A DNA stretch of 64,000 nt, from positions 1 to 64,000 of the forward strand of contig CALKVK010000038.1 of assembly GCA_937996235.1 (NCBI GenBank). Direction: 5' to 3'. The notes beneath the pieces were generated by a model. It worked only from the letters and a program-made list of their open reading frames with translations, did no database searches and was not told where the DNA came from. The position numbers and the translations under genes are program-made. This stretch comes from an uncultured bacterium (GTDB taxonomy: Bacteria; Planctomycetota; JAJSAM01; JAJVHW01). This document shows positions 52,247 through 61,818 of the stretch, piece by piece (position 1 is the stretch's first letter; every line of letters begins with the position of its first letter).

Positions 52247-54637
52247 GTGCGCCGCGTCCTCCTCCTGGCCGTCGTCGCGAGCGTCGCCGCGCTCGTGCTG
52301 ATGCTCGCTCCGGGGCGCAACGTCGAGCGTGCTTCGGCTCAGCAGAAGCCCTCGGACGACGCGTCGGCGCGAGCGGACGCGCCGCAGACGGCGTCGCTCG
52401 ACGTGCGCGTGCTCGAGGAGCACGGCGCCGCGATCGCGGGCGTCACCGTCACGTTCGACGGACTCGGCACCTCGCACTCGGCAACGACCGACGCCGACGG
52501 GATCGCGCGCCACCGCGGACTGCCGCCGGGACTCGGCGCGCTGCGCGCGAGCGCGCCGGGACGCGCCGACGCGCCGGCGCGTGCGCTCCAAGTGGCCGCC
52601 GGGTGCACGGTGGACGAGACGCTGGTGCTCGCGCGCGCGCACCCACTGCGCGTGCGCGTCGTCGACCGCACCGGCGCGCCGGTCGCGGGGGTGCGTGTGC
52701 TCGCGGAGTCGTGGGACGACGTGCCCGAGCGCGAGGGCGTCTCGGGAGCCGACGGCCGGTGCCGCATCGACGGGCTGTCGGCGGGGAGCGTGTCGATCTG
52801 GTCGGTGCCCTCGCCCGACGAGACGTGCTCCGCGTATCTCCCGCTCGACGAGGAGGTGACGCTCGTCGTCCCGGTCTCCTTGGTGATCGCGGGGATCGTC
52901 CGCGACCACGAGACCGGCGCGCCGATCGCGGACGCCGCCGTCGGATGGACGCTCGCCGTGACATCGGGCACGCCGGAGTTCATCGCGCGCGCACGTACCG
53001 ACGCAGACGGGCACTACGTCCTGCCGTGCGCGTCGTGTCCCGACCTCGCCCACGAGCCGATCGAGGCACGCGCCGCGGGGTACCGATCGGGCGCGCGGAC
53101 GCCGCTGCTCCCGCCCCTTGCGGCCGGTGGGACGTGGCGCGCGGACCTGGTGCTCGCGGCGACAGGTGCGATCGACCTCGTCGTCGTGGACGCGTACGGC
53201 CGCCCGCTCTCCGCCGCGCTCGAAGCCGCGGCCGGCGACGAGTGGCAGTGGCTCGAGTCGGACGCGACCGGCCACGTCGCACTCGAAGGCTTCGCCGCCG
53301 GCAACGTGCGCCTGCGCGCCCCGGGCGCCGACGGCGAGCGCGTCGCACCGGCGACCGTGCGCGTTCCCACGCGCGGACGCGAGACGGTCGTCGTCACCGT
53401 CGGCTCGCCGCGTCCGCTCGTCGATGTTCGCGGGCGCGTGGTGGACGCGCGCGGGGCGCCCGTCGTGGGAGCGGTCGTCCACGGCGCGCCGTCGGCCCCC
53501 GCCGCGACCGACGCAGACGGGCGCTTCGCGCTGCGCATCGTCGAGCCCGAAACCGAGCGCGGCGGCGCCTCCGAGATCACGTTGCGGCCGCGCGGCGGGC
53601 AGGCGTCGCTCCATCTCGTGACGCGCAGCGCGTGGCGCGACACGCCCGACGGCGCGGTGCTGACGCTCGCCGATCCGGCGCAGGTCACGTGCCGGCTGCT
53701 CGACACCGCGGGCGCTCCCGTGAGCGCCGACGTCGCCGTGGTGCAGGGGCGCCGCGTGCCCGTCGGGAGCGACGGACGCGTCGTCGCCGACCTTCGGCCG
53801 GGCAAAGGCTCCATCGTCGTCGAGCACGACGGGAGCACGCGGTTCGCGACCGAGTTCGACGCGGCGGAGGGCGCGCTCGTCGATCTCGGCGACGTCGTGC
53901 TCGCGCCCCTCGGACGTGTCGCGGGGCGCGTGCTCGACGAGAGCGGGGTGCCCGTGGTCGGGGCGCTCGTCGCGAGCGGCTCGGGCAGCGCGCGGACGGG
54001 GCCGGACGGCGCGTTCGAGGTCGGCGCGCCGCGCGGCCGCGACGCACTCGTCGTCTGGGCACCCGGGTTCCGGGCGCGGTCGGTGCCCGCGCCGTCCGCG
54101 CAAATCGGCGACGTGGAGCTCGTGCATCTCCGCGACGTCGCCGGCCGTGTCGTGTTCGACGACGGGACGCCCGTCGCCGGCACGGCCGTGCTCTTGGCGG
54201 AAGCGGCGACCGTCACCGACACGGCGGGACGCTTCCGCTTCCGCGGCATCGAACGCGGCGACGACGACGTCCTGCTCTCGGTCCACCCGCTTCCGGGGCC
54301 GACGGTGCAGGGCGCGCCCACCGAGTTTCGTTCCGTCGACGTCACGTCCGACGACGTGACGCTGACGGTCGCGCGCGGCGCGCGCATCTCCGGTCGCGTG
54401 CTCCGCGCGGACGGCACACCTTGCGTCGCCGCACTGGTGGGCGCGTGCGAGGCGCCGGTGGCCCACGACTGGTTCCGACTGAACACGTCCACCGACGAGC
54501 GCGGCCGCTTCGTGCTCCAGGGCGTGCCGGCGGACGCGCCGTCGCGCGTGTTCGTCGAGGACCACGGACGCGTCGTCGCAGACCTCGCCGTCGCCCCCGG
54601 CGGCGCCGCCGACGTCACACTCGTGCTGCCGGAGTAG
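52247..54637 (+). CDS. Secreted protein of carboxypeptidase-regulatory-like repeats
   Basis: This 796-aa exported protein starts at the GTG at 52247. It has an N-terminal signal or anchor (about residues 3-22, RVLLLAVVASVAALVLMLAP). About eight regulatory beta-sandwich units follow, with the repeated beginning VRVVDRTGAPVAGVRVL, GIVRDHETGAPIADAAV, GRVVDARGAPVVGAVVHG, GRVLDESGVPVVGALVASG and DGRF/DGAF-type inner strands. No enzyme residues or anchor motif at the C-terminus are seen. It pairs with the divergent 736-aa protein and is similar in design to the protein at 19511-21685, which shows that this organism uses many such modules. Confidence 0.84.
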   Translation: MRRVLLLAVVASVAALVLMLAPGRNVERASAQQKPSDDASARADAPQTASLDVRVLEEHGAAIAGVTVTFDGLGTSHSATTDADGIARHRGLPPGLGALRASAPGRADAPARALQVAAGCTVDETLVLARAHPLRVRVVDRTGAPVAGVRVLAESWDDVPEREGVSGADGRCRIDGLSAGSVSIWSVPSPDETCSAYLPLDEEVTLVVPVSLVIAGIVRDHETGAPIADAAVGWTLAVTSGTPEFIARARTDADGHYVLPCASCPDLAHEPIEARAAGYRSGARTPLLPPLAAGGTWRADLVLAATGAIDLVVVDAYGRPLSAALEAAAGDEWQWLESDATGHVALEGFAAGNVRLRAPGADGERVAPATVRVPTRGRETVVVTVGSPRPLVDVRGRVVDARGAPVVGAVVHGAPSAPAATDADGRFALRIVEPETERGGASEITLRPRGGQASLHLVTRSAWRDTPDGAVLTLADPAQVTCRLLDTAGAPVSADVAVVQGRRVPVGSDGRVVADLRPGKGSIVVEHDGSTRFATEFDAAEGALVDLGDVVLAPLGRVAGRVLDESGVPVVGALVASGSGSARTGPDGAFEVGAPRGRDALVVWAPGFRARSVPAPSAQIGDVELVHLRDVAGRVVFDDGTPVAGTAVLLAEAATVTDTAGRFRFRGIERGDDDVLLSVHPLPGPTVQGAPTEFRSVDVTSDDVTLTVARGARISGRVLRADGTPCVAALVGACEAPVAHDWFRLNTSTDERGRFVLQGVPADAPSRVFVEDHGRVVADLAVAPGGAADVTLVLPE

Positions 54638-54653
54638 CGGCCGGCGCGCCGCC

Positions 54654-54896
54654 GTGCCGGATGGAGCGCACGGGGCGAGTGTGGCAGCGCGCGGGCGCGA
54701 CACCGCGTGGGCGACGGGCACCTTCGCGCAGGTCGGCCACGACACGGTCGTGGCGCGGTCCAGGTTCGGCACGACGGCAACGGCGTTCCCCGCGGAGGCG
54801 CGCGAGAGATTGCTCTCCATGGTCGACCTGGTGCGCGCCCACGATGACGTCGAGACGGCGTCCGTCTACGTCGAGTTCTCGATCGCGCACCGCTGA
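54654..54896 (+). CDS. Small ORF of unknown function
   Basis: An 80-codon frame starting at the GTG at 54654, 17 bases after the previous gene. The second half has strongly GC-biased third positions (FGTTATAFPAEARERLLSMVDLVRAHDDVETASVYVEFSIAHR region, 54765-54893), as real genes here do; the first half is less convincing. No family recognised. It could be a small genuine protein or the tail of a degraded one. Confidence 0.35.
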   Translation: MPDGAHGASVAARGRDTAWATGTFAQVGHDTVVARSRFGTTATAFPAEARERLLSMVDLVRAHDDVETASVYVEFSIAHR

Positions 54897-54942
54897 CGCG
54901 CCGCGCTGCGTTCCGGCCGAGCGCGCCCGCGCGCGTCGGCTC

Positions 54943-55563
54943 TCAGCGGTCGCTCTCGGACGGACGTGGGACGCGCACGCTGGGCAGGCGGATCCGCGGA
55001 GTCCCGACGAGCGAGATGTCGGTCGCGCCGGCGGCGAGTGCGGCGTCGACCACGTGCGTCGTCGTCTCGTCCGTCGCCGTCACGCTGACATCCACCACGA
55101 CGGTGGGCGATGACGCGGCATCGTGCTCCTTCAGGAACGTCTTGACGGCGCTCGCCACGGCGGCGAGCTGCGCAGGCCGTTCGCCCGGGACTTCGGTGCC
55201 GTCGATCCAGATGGCGCGCCCACTGCCGGGCGACCCGACGCGCACGCGCAGCGTCGGGCGGTCCGGCGTGGGCGCCGACGGAACCGTCGTCGGCACGACA
55301 GGGGTCCGCAACGGCAGCTTGACCTGCGGCGGCGCAGCGGATGGCCGCAGCGCACGCACGGCGACGACCGCGATCGCGAAGGCGCCGCACGCCGCGCAGC
55401 ATCCCGTCCGCGCCGGCCTGCGCTTCGCGCTCGCTCGGCGCGAAGGCTGCGCAGGAGCGTTCGCGTACGGTCTCGCCGCGACCTGGCGCGCGACCCTACC
55501 CGCACCGCGCCTGGGGCGCGCCGCATCCACGCGGTACGTGGATCGCGCCGCGACCCTCGTCAC
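54943..55563 (-). CDS. ExbD/TolR-like protein, orphan
   Basis: This 206-aa protein starts at the GTG at 55563 with a weak ribosome-binding site. It has a long, Arg/Ala-rich N-terminus, one short hydrophobic segment (ACGAFAIAVVAVRAL, about residues 58-72) and a Pro-rich linker. The C-terminal domain (about 100-195) resembles the periplasmic part of ExbD/TolR: LRVRVGSPGSGRAIWIDG, TVVVDVSVTATDETTTHVV and DAALAAGATDISLVG, equivalent to the family's strand-helix end. ExbD works with ExbB to energise TonB. No ExbB/TolQ gene is adjacent, and the Asp of the ExbD membrane helix is not visible. The call is therefore tentative. Confidence 0.55.
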   Translation of the reverse strand: MTRVAARSTYRVDAARPRRGAGRVARQVAARPYANAPAQPSRRASAKRRPARTGCCAACGAFAIAVVAVRALRPSAAPPQVKLPLRTPVVPTTVPSAPTPDRPTLRVRVGSPGSGRAIWIDGTEVPGERPAQLAAVASAVKTFLKEHDAASSPTVVVDVSVTATDETTTHVVDAALAAGATDISLVGTPRIRLPSVRVPRPSESDR

Positions 55564-55593
55564 GACGTGCGCGAGTCTCGTGAAGCGGCAGTG

Positions 55594-56586
55594 TTAGCGA
55601 GCGACGACGACGTATCCGCGCACGCGGATCTTCGCGGTCGGTGACTCGGAGCCCTGCCGCAGACGGAGCTTCGCGTCGATGCAGAGCGTGACGCGATCGG
55701 CCGACTCCGCGACGACGCGCGCCGTCGTCGGCATGCCCACGCGCGTGTCCCACGTCACGGCGTCGGAGCCGTGCACGGAGACGAACGACTGCCCCTGAAC
55801 CGTGACCGTCCCCACGTGCAGGTCCGCCGCGGTCCCGGGGATCTCGATCTGGAACGAGGTCTCGCCGATCCCGCTGCCGACGCGGACGACGAAGTAGGGC
55901 GGCCCGGACACGCGCGGAGTGATCGCGTCGACCGACGCGACGGAGTCGAGCACCGTGCCGCTGCCCGTCGTCGCGAACACCTGTGCCCCGTCCTGCGGCA
56001 GGTCGCTGCACGCGGCCACCGACGCGAGTTGTGCGCTCTGCACTGCACTCGCGAGCGCAAGCGCCGTCTTCTCGGCGCGCACGAGCGCGCGCGCCGCGGA
56101 CCGGAGGTCCGCCTGGGACGCGGCGCCCGAGGCCGTCGCGAGCGCCGTGCGCGCCTTCGCCAGCAGCAACTCCGCGCGCGTGCGCGCCGAGCTCGGCGCA
56201 GCCGACTCCAGCGCGGCGTCGAGTGCGCCGACGCGCGCATCCACGTCGCCGGCGAGCGCGCGCAGGAGGTCGGCGACCACGCCCGGGAGCTCCGGATCGT
56301 CGAGCAACGGCTTCGCGGCGGTGGCGGCGATCCGCTTCGCGGTCGCGAGGTCGGTACGGAAGGACGTGGAGACCGCGTCGATCGCCCCGAGGAGCTTCTC
56401 CAGCGCGGCCTTGCGCTTCGCGTCGGCGCTGCCCAGCGGCTCTACGTAGCCGTCGCGCAGCGCGACGAGCTTCGCGCGAACGTCTTCGAAGTGGTCCGTG
56501 AAGGGGCTCGAGTTTGCGCGTCTCGGCGCACCGAGCACGCAGACTGCCGCAACGACGAAGACGATCGACCGCAGGAGACGTCGCAT
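55594..56586 (-). CDS. Secreted protein of unknown function
   Basis: This 330-aa exported protein has a signal peptide (about residues 1-26, LLRSIVFVVAAVCVLG...ANS) and a strong GGAGGAGGAG ribosome-binding site before the ATG at 56586. Residues 30-200 are Ala-rich helices with little Pro (LEKLLGAIDAVSTSFRTDLA, RTRAELLLAKARTALATAS), probably a helical bundle; residues 205-330 are beta-rich (FVVRVGSGIGETSFQIEIPG, KIRVRGYVVVAR). No family was recognised. It lies 30 bp upstream of the ExbD-like gene on the same strand and could be co-transcribed with it. Confidence 0.8.
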   Translation of the reverse strand: MRRLLRSIVFVVAAVCVLGAPRRANSSPFTDHFEDVRAKLVALRDGYVEPLGSADAKRKAALEKLLGAIDAVSTSFRTDLATAKRIAATAAKPLLDDPELPGVVADLLRALAGDVDARVGALDAALESAAPSSARTRAELLLAKARTALATASGAASQADLRSAARALVRAEKTALALASAVQSAQLASVAACSDLPQDGAQVFATTGSGTVLDSVASVDAITPRVSGPPYFVVRVGSGIGETSFQIEIPGTAADLHVGTVTVQGQSFVSVHGSDAVTWDTRVGMPTTARVVAESADRVTLCIDAKLRLRQGSESPTAKIRVRGYVVVAR

Positions 56587-56808
56587 GGAACTCCTCCTCC
56601 GCCCGACGGCGCGAACTCATGGCACCGGAATCGCGCGGCAGGCTACACGCGGCGTCGCGCTTCCGCTCACAGCATGCGCAGACCCCGGCCGACGGCGCCC
56701 GCGCGCGGCGCGTCGCCGGCGTGACGCGCGACATCCCCCACACACGGGACGTCGCGGAGCGGCACGCGCGTTCCACGGGTTCGTCGCACGATCAAGAGGA
56801 GGGCAGCG

Positions 56809-57819
56809 ATGAAGGCAGCGATCGTCCGGGAGCCGCAGTCGTTGACGCTCGAGCAGGTGCCGCGGCCGGAGCCGGGGCGCGGAGCCGTGCGCGTGAAGGT
56901 CCACGCGTGCGGGGTGTGCCACAGCGACCGGCTCGTGGTCGACGCGATGTGGCCCGGGCTTGCGCTGCCGCGCATCCCGGGTCACGAGGTCGCGGGCGTG
57001 GTGGACGCGGTCGGCGAGGGCGTCACCCGCTTCCGCGTCGGCGACCGCGCGGGTCTCGGGTGGCACGGCGGGCACGACGGCACGTGCGACGTGTGCCTCG
57101 ACGGGAACTTCATCCACTGCCGCAACGGGCGCATCACGGGCATCTCGTTCGACGGCGGCTACGGCGAGTACCTCGTCGCGCCGGAGGTCGCACTCGCGCG
57201 CATCCCGGACGCGCTCGACTTCGCGGAGGCCGCTCCGCTCCTCTGCGCGGGCATCACGACGTTCAACGCGCTGCGGAACGCGGGCGCGCGCTCGGGCGAT
57301 CTCGTCGCGGTGCAGGGTCTCGGCGGACTCGGCCACCTGGGTGTGCAGTACGCGCGCGCGATGGGCTTCGAGGTCGCGGCGATCTCGCGCGGCGGCGACA
57401 AGGAGGAGTTCGCGCGCGAGCTGGGCGCGCACCACTACGTGGACACGTCGCGGACCGACGTCGGAGCGGAGCTGACGCGGCTCGGCGGCGCGCGTGTGGT
57501 GCTCGCGACCGCGCCCCACGCGAGCTCGATCGCGGCGACCGTGCCCGGCCTCTCCGTCGACGGCTGCCTGCTCGTCGTCGCGGCGCCGCACGAGCCCATC
57601 GCCATCAGCGCGTTCGACCTGATCGGCAAGAACATGCGCGTGCAGGGCTGGGCGTCGGGGACGGCGTCCGACTCGGAGGACGCGATGGCGTTCGCGGTGC
57701 GGCACGGCGTGCGTCCGCTGATCGAACGCTTCCCGCTGACCGACGCGCGCCGCGCGTTCGACGCGATGCTCGCGGGCACGGTGCGCTTCCGCGCCGTGAT
57801 CGACGTCGCGACGGCGTGA
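56809..57819 (+). CDS. Zinc-dependent alcohol dehydrogenase (MDR family)
   Basis: This 336-aa medium-chain dehydrogenase reduces or oxidises an alcohol/aldehyde with NAD(P)H. Catalytic zinc ligands are Cys37 (ACGVCHSD) and His59-Glu60 (PGHEV); the third is probably Cys146 in LLCAGITTFNALR. The nucleotide fold begins VQGLGGLGHLGVQYARAMG. The structural zinc site normally has four Cys; here the first is Asp90 (GGHDGTCDVC), leaving Cys93, Cys96 and Cys104. The start is the ATG at 56809 after GAGGAGGG. It stands alone; no substrate clue comes from the neighbours. The protein is full length and otherwise typical, so loss of zinc binding there need not inactivate it. Confidence 0.93.
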   Translation: MKAAIVREPQSLTLEQVPRPEPGRGAVRVKVHACGVCHSDRLVVDAMWPGLALPRIPGHEVAGVVDAVGEGVTRFRVGDRAGLGWHGGHDGTCDVCLDGNFIHCRNGRITGISFDGGYGEYLVAPEVALARIPDALDFAEAAPLLCAGITTFNALRNAGARSGDLVAVQGLGGLGHLGVQYARAMGFEVAAISRGGDKEEFARELGAHHYVDTSRTDVGAELTRLGGARVVLATAPHASSIAATVPGLSVDGCLLVVAAPHEPIAISAFDLIGKNMRVQGWASGTASDSEDAMAFAVRHGVRPLIERFPLTDARRAFDAMLAGTVRFRAVIDVATA

Positions 57820-57872
57820 CGCTCCGGCCACGCGGAGCCGAACCGGCGGGACGGAGCGGAGAAGCGCGACGC

Positions 57873-58040
57873 GTGCGCTGCCGGGGCTCGAACGGCGAGC
57901 GACTCGAGCAGATGCGCACGTCGCCGCTCCGGGCGGGCGACCGCTTCCGCAACGTGCACCCGATCCTGCCCGGGCTGCGCGACCCGGACACGCCGCTGCC
58001 GTCGCTCTGCGAGCTCCTGTGCGTCCGCACCTACCGCTGA
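57873..58040 (+). CDS. Small ORF of unknown function
   Basis: A 55-codon frame from the GTG at 57873, with a GGAG about 10 bases before it. The product (…RFRNVHPILPGLRDPDTPLPSLCELLCVRTYR at its end, in several segments) has plausible codon bias but no recognised family. It lies 53 bp after the alcohol dehydrogenase and converges on the large kinase gene. It may be a chance frame in GC-rich DNA. Confidence 0.25.
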   Translation: MRCRGSNGERLEQMRTSPLRAGDRFRNVHPILPGLRDPDTPLPSLCELLCVRTYR

Positions 58041-58071
58041 GGCGCCGCGGACGGAAGCGCGCGGTTCGGCG

Positions 58072-61000
58072 TCACGAGCCGTCTTCCCGGCACGCCGCGA
58101 CGAACTCGGGGTGCAGGCGCAGCGCGCGGCAGATGCCCTCGTGGAGTTCGACGGAGTTCCGCGCGAGCAGCTCGTCGAACAGCTCGCGGCCGCGGCGCAG
58201 GTGCGCTGCGTCACGGCTCGCCTGCCAGAGGCGGGCGTGCGACGCGACGCGGTCGGTGAGGGCCTGCGACGCCTCGAACTCCGAAAGCGCGCTCGCTGCA
58301 TCGGCGACGGAGCCGCCGGGCAGCAGGCCGAGCTGAAAGCGCGCCGACGCCGGGCCCTCGGCGCTCCCCACCTGCGCGGCGAGCTCTCGCACCTCCGCGA
58401 GCAGCGCTCGCGCGGCGTCCACGTCGCCGCGGTCGTCGGCGACCTCGGCGAGCATCAGCAATGTGCTCATGCGCTCCGGCGCGGCGCCGATCTCCTCGAA
58501 CACGGCGAGGCTCGCGCGCAGGGCGGACTCGCACCCGTCCGCGTCGCCGACGGCGCGCAGCGCACGCGCGAGTCGCACGCGCGCTTCCGCCTCGCCGCGC
58601 GGGTTGCCGTCCTCTTGCCAGATCGCGACGGCGAGCACGCAGCCCTCGCGAGCGGCGTCGCCGCGGCCGAGCGCGATGTCCACGACGCTGCCGAACGACA
58701 ACCCTTCGGCCTCCCGCCACCGCTGGCGCAGCGCGCGCGCGAGCTCCACCTGGCGCGCGAAGTGCTCCCGCGCCGCGACGAGCCGTCCCTGCATCCACGC
58801 GATCTGGCCGAGGTTGCGCTCGGCCATCGCCTCGCCGTCGCGCGAGCCGGTCTCGCGCGTCAGCGCGAGGTTGCGCTCGGTCCAGACGACGGCCTCGTCG
58901 AAACGGCGCTGCGCCGAGTGCAGCGCGCCGAGGTTGCCGATCGCGACGATCTCGTGGGAGCGGTCGCCGTGCTCGCGCGCCCTCTCCAGCCCGAACTCGA
59001 AGAGCTCGAGCGCCTCGTCGAGCCGGCCTCCCATGGCGAGCGCGGTCCCCAGGTTGAGCGCCGCTCCCATCTCACGGACGCGGTCACCGCCCTCGCGGCA
59101 GATCTGCAGGTGGCGCTCGTAGCACGCCTGCATCTCGGCCAGGCGGCCCTGGCGCTCGAGGACGCCGCCGAGGTTGGTCCACGCCAGGCCCTCCTCCTGA
59201 CGCCGTCCGGCGGCCTGGTGGATCTCGACGAGCCGGCGGAGCCCCTGCTCCGCCTCGGCGTAGCGCCCCGCGTTCTTGAGCACCAGGCTCGTGCAACCGA
59301 GCGCGCCGGCCTCGACTTCGGCATCCTCTGCCTCGCGCGCCATCTCCTGCGCACGCGCGAGTTCGGCGAGCGCCGCATCGTTCTCGTACTCGCGCTCGAG
59401 GACGTGTCCGAGACGCCAGTGGGCGCGCGCCCGCACGGCCAGGCTGCCGCCGGCGTCCGCGAGCGCCACCGCCTCCACGACCGCCGCGCGCTGCGCGTCG
59501 CGTCGACCCACGGCCTCGAGCGCCTGCGCGAGCTGCATCAGGGTCTCGGCACGCTCGTCGCCGACCAGCAGGCCGGGCACGTCCAGGGCGCGCTGCGTCA
59601 GCGCGAGCGCCTTGACGGGCAGGTGACGGTCGCGCAGATGCTGGACGGCGGCCCGCAGGTAGCGCCGCGCCGCGTCCCCGCGCGCACCGTGGAGGAACTG
59701 CTCGCACAGCTCCACGCACAGCGCTCCGTCGAGCGACGACGGCTCCTTCTCCCGCGCACCCGTGCGCGCCTCGAGCGTCTCGGCGAACGCGGCGTGGTAC
59801 TCCTCGCGCAATTGCTCGTTCAGCGACGCGTAGAGCGCCTCCTGCACCTGGTGGTGATCGAACACGTAGCGGCGCGCGGAGGACCGCACGAGCCGGTGCC
59901 TGCGCTCGATCTGCCCGAACGCGCGCAGCGCCGGGATGCGCGCGAGGCCGAGCACCTCGCCAACGAGCGACGGGTCGAACTCGAAGCCGCAGCACGCCGC
60001 CACGTCGAGCAGCGCGCGCTCGTCCTCCGTGAGTCCCGAGACGCGCGCGTTGACGAGGTCGAGGACCGACGACGGGATCTCGATCTCGTCGATGACGCGC
60101 GTCGACGTCCACGTCCCGTCCGCGGCGCGCGAGATGAAGCTGCCGTCGCGCAGCCCGCGCAGGATCTCGAACGTGAAGAACGGGTTGCCGTCGGACTTCG
60201 CTGCGATCCGTCCCGCGAGATCCTCCGCGAGGTGCTTCGACCCGAGCGAGTCGGCGAGCAGGCGCACGAGTTCCTTCGCGCCGAGACGCGGGAGCTCCAG
60301 CGTCGTGACGTGCGGCAGCCGCGTCAGCCCGGCGCGCCACTCGTCGGAGTCCGCCGGACGCGTCGTGCCGATCAGGAGCACGCGATGGCCGGGCACCGAG
60401 AGTGCGAGCAAGGAGAAGAGCGCGCGCGCCTCGTCGGGCGCGAAGTGGAGGTCGTCGACGAGGAGCACGGTGGGACGCTCGGCCGCGAGACCGCGCGTGG
60501 CGTGCACGAAGCAGGTGCCGACGGCGTCCTTCGAGAGCGGCTGCACGCCGGGCGGCGGCACGTCGCCGCGCAGGAGCGCGTCGAACGCCGGCACCAAGAG
60601 CGGCGTCTGCCCCAGATAGGGCGCGGCGCCCTCCGTGCCGAGGTGCTCGTGGAACGCCGCGCTGAACGCCCCCGCCCCGCTCGCCGCACCACCCGGCGGG
60701 TAGCCGCCGAAGAGGAAGTTCAGGTCCTCGCCCTCCTGCCGCAGCCGGCCGACGAACTCGTCCACGAGACGGCTCTTGCCGATGCCCGCCTCGCCCTCGA
60801 GCAGCAGCACCTGGCCGTCGCCGGACCTCACCTGCGCGAACAGCGCGTGCAGCTTCGCGAGTTCGGTGTCGCGCCCGTAGACGGCCGTCTCGCGCGGGAT
60901 GCGGATGCGCCGCAGCGGGCGGTGGGTCTCGACGCGGATCGCGTGCGACCGCGCGCGCCACCATGCGGACCGCTCGCCCTCCTCGAGCACGCCGAGGAGC

Positions 61001-61818
61001 GCGCGCGCTTCGGCGAAGCGCGCCGCGGGCTCCTTCGCGAGCAGGTTGTGCACGACCTCCTCGAAGAAGGGCGAGAGCTGCGGGTTCCGGTCGCCGAGAC
61101 GCCGCGGCTCCTCGTGCAGCACCCTGCGCAGGATCTGCGGGATGTCGTCGGCGAGGTACGGGTTGACGCCGCTCGAGAGCTCGTAGAGCACGAGTCCCAG
61201 CGCGTGCAGGTCCGCGCGGGCGTCGACCTGCTTGCCGCCCTCGCGGAAGGCCTCCGGCGCCGCGTAGTGGATCGACCCCACGAACGCGCCGGTCTGCGAG
61301 AGCCGCGCCGCGTCGTCGACGAGCCGCGCGACGCCGAGGTCCATCACCTTCACGACGTGCTCGCGCGTGATGAGCACGTTGTCCGGCTTCATGTCCCGGT
61401 GGATCGCGCCTGCCGCGTGGATCGCGGCAAGCCCCTTCGCCACCTCGCGGCCGATGTGGCGGCACAGCTCCTCGGGCACGCGCTCGAGCTCCGCGAGCAG
61501 CCCGCGCAGCGTCTGGCCCTCGACGTACTCCATCACCAGGAAGTGGTGGTGCACGCCGCCGACCTGGACCGCGTCCGCGCCGAAGGTCCGCACGACGTTC
61601 TCGTGGACGACCGCCCGCCCGATCTCCGCCTCGCGCAGGAAGCGCTTGAAGAAGTCCGGCGACTCCAGCAGGTGCGGGTGCACCAGCTTCAGCGCCACCG
61701 TCGCGCCGACGTCGAGCCCCGGCACACGCCCCTCGACGCGCGCCGCCCAGACCTTCCCCATCCCGCCCGCGCCGAGTTCGCGGTCGAGGCGGTAGGGGCC
61801 GAGAGACGTTCCGATCAT
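58072..61818 (-). CDS. Ser/Thr kinase-AAA ATPase-TPR regulator (PknK-like)
   Basis: This 1248-aa cytoplasmic regulator has a Hanks kinase at about residues 8-270: GAGGMGKVW, VALK with Lys44, HRD with Asp142 (AIHRDMKPDN), DLG in place of DFG (VMDLGVARL), and YAAPEAF. A predicted AAA/NACHT-like ATPase follows at about 320-560, with Walker A EGEAGIGKSR (Lys348) and Walker B TVLLVDDLHF. The C-terminal half (about 640-1230) is a long TPR-type helical array (for example EEGLAWTNLGGVLERQGRLAEM). The layout matches PknK-type and myxobacterial kinase-AAA-TPR proteins that respond to partner binding. The start is the ATG at 61818; the ribosome-binding site is weak. No membrane helix or DNA-binding domain is seen. 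Its substrates are unknown. Confidence 0.91.
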   Translation of the reverse strand: MIGTSLGPYRLDRELGAGGMGKVWAARVEGRVPGLDVGATVALKLVHPHLLESPDFFKRFLREAEIGRAVVHENVVRTFGADAVQVGGVHHHFLVMEYVEGQTLRGLLAELERVPEELCRHIGREVAKGLAAIHAAGAIHRDMKPDNVLITREHVVKVMDLGVARLVDDAARLSQTGAFVGSIHYAAPEAFREGGKQVDARADLHALGLVLYELSSGVNPYLADDIPQILRRVLHEEPRRLGDRNPQLSPFFEEVVHNLLAKEPAARFAEARALLGVLEEGERSAWWRARSHAIRVETHRPLRRIRIPRETAVYGRDTELAKLHALFAQVRSGDGQVLLLEGEAGIGKSRLVDEFVGRLRQEGEDLNFLFGGYPPGGAASGAGAFSAAFHEHLGTEGAAPYLGQTPLLVPAFDALLRGDVPPPGVQPLSKDAVGTCFVHATRGLAAERPTVLLVDDLHFAPDEARALFSLLALSVPGHRVLLIGTTRPADSDEWRAGLTRLPHVTTLELPRLGAKELVRLLADSLGSKHLAEDLAGRIAAKSDGNPFFTFEILRGLRDGSFISRAADGTWTSTRVIDEIEIPSSVLDLVNARVSGLTEDERALLDVAACCGFEFDPSLVGEVLGLARIPALRAFGQIERRHRLVRSSARRYVFDHHQVQEALYASLNEQLREEYHAAFAETLEARTGAREKEPSSLDGALCVELCEQFLHGARGDAARRYLRAAVQHLRDRHLPVKALALTQRALDVPGLLVGDERAETLMQLAQALEAVGRRDAQRAAVVEAVALADAGGSLAVRARAHWRLGHVLEREYENDAALAELARAQEMAREAEDAEVEAGALGCTSLVLKNAGRYAEAEQGLRRLVEIHQAAGRRQEEGLAWTNLGGVLERQGRLAEMQACYERHLQICREGGDRVREMGAALNLGTALAMGGRLDEALELFEFGLERAREHGDRSHEIVAIGNLGALHSAQRRFDEAVVWTERNLALTRETGSRDGEAMAERNLGQIAWMQGRLVAAREHFARQVELARALRQRWREAEGLSFGSVVDIALGRGDAAREGCVLAVAIWQEDGNPRGEAEARVRLARALRAVGDADGCESALRASLAVFEEIGAAPERMSTLLMLAEVADDRGDVDAARALLAEVRELAAQVGSAEGPASARFQLGLLPGGSVADAASALSEFEASQALTDRVASHARLWQASRDAAHLRRGRELFDELLARNSVELHEGICRALRLHPEFVAACREDGS

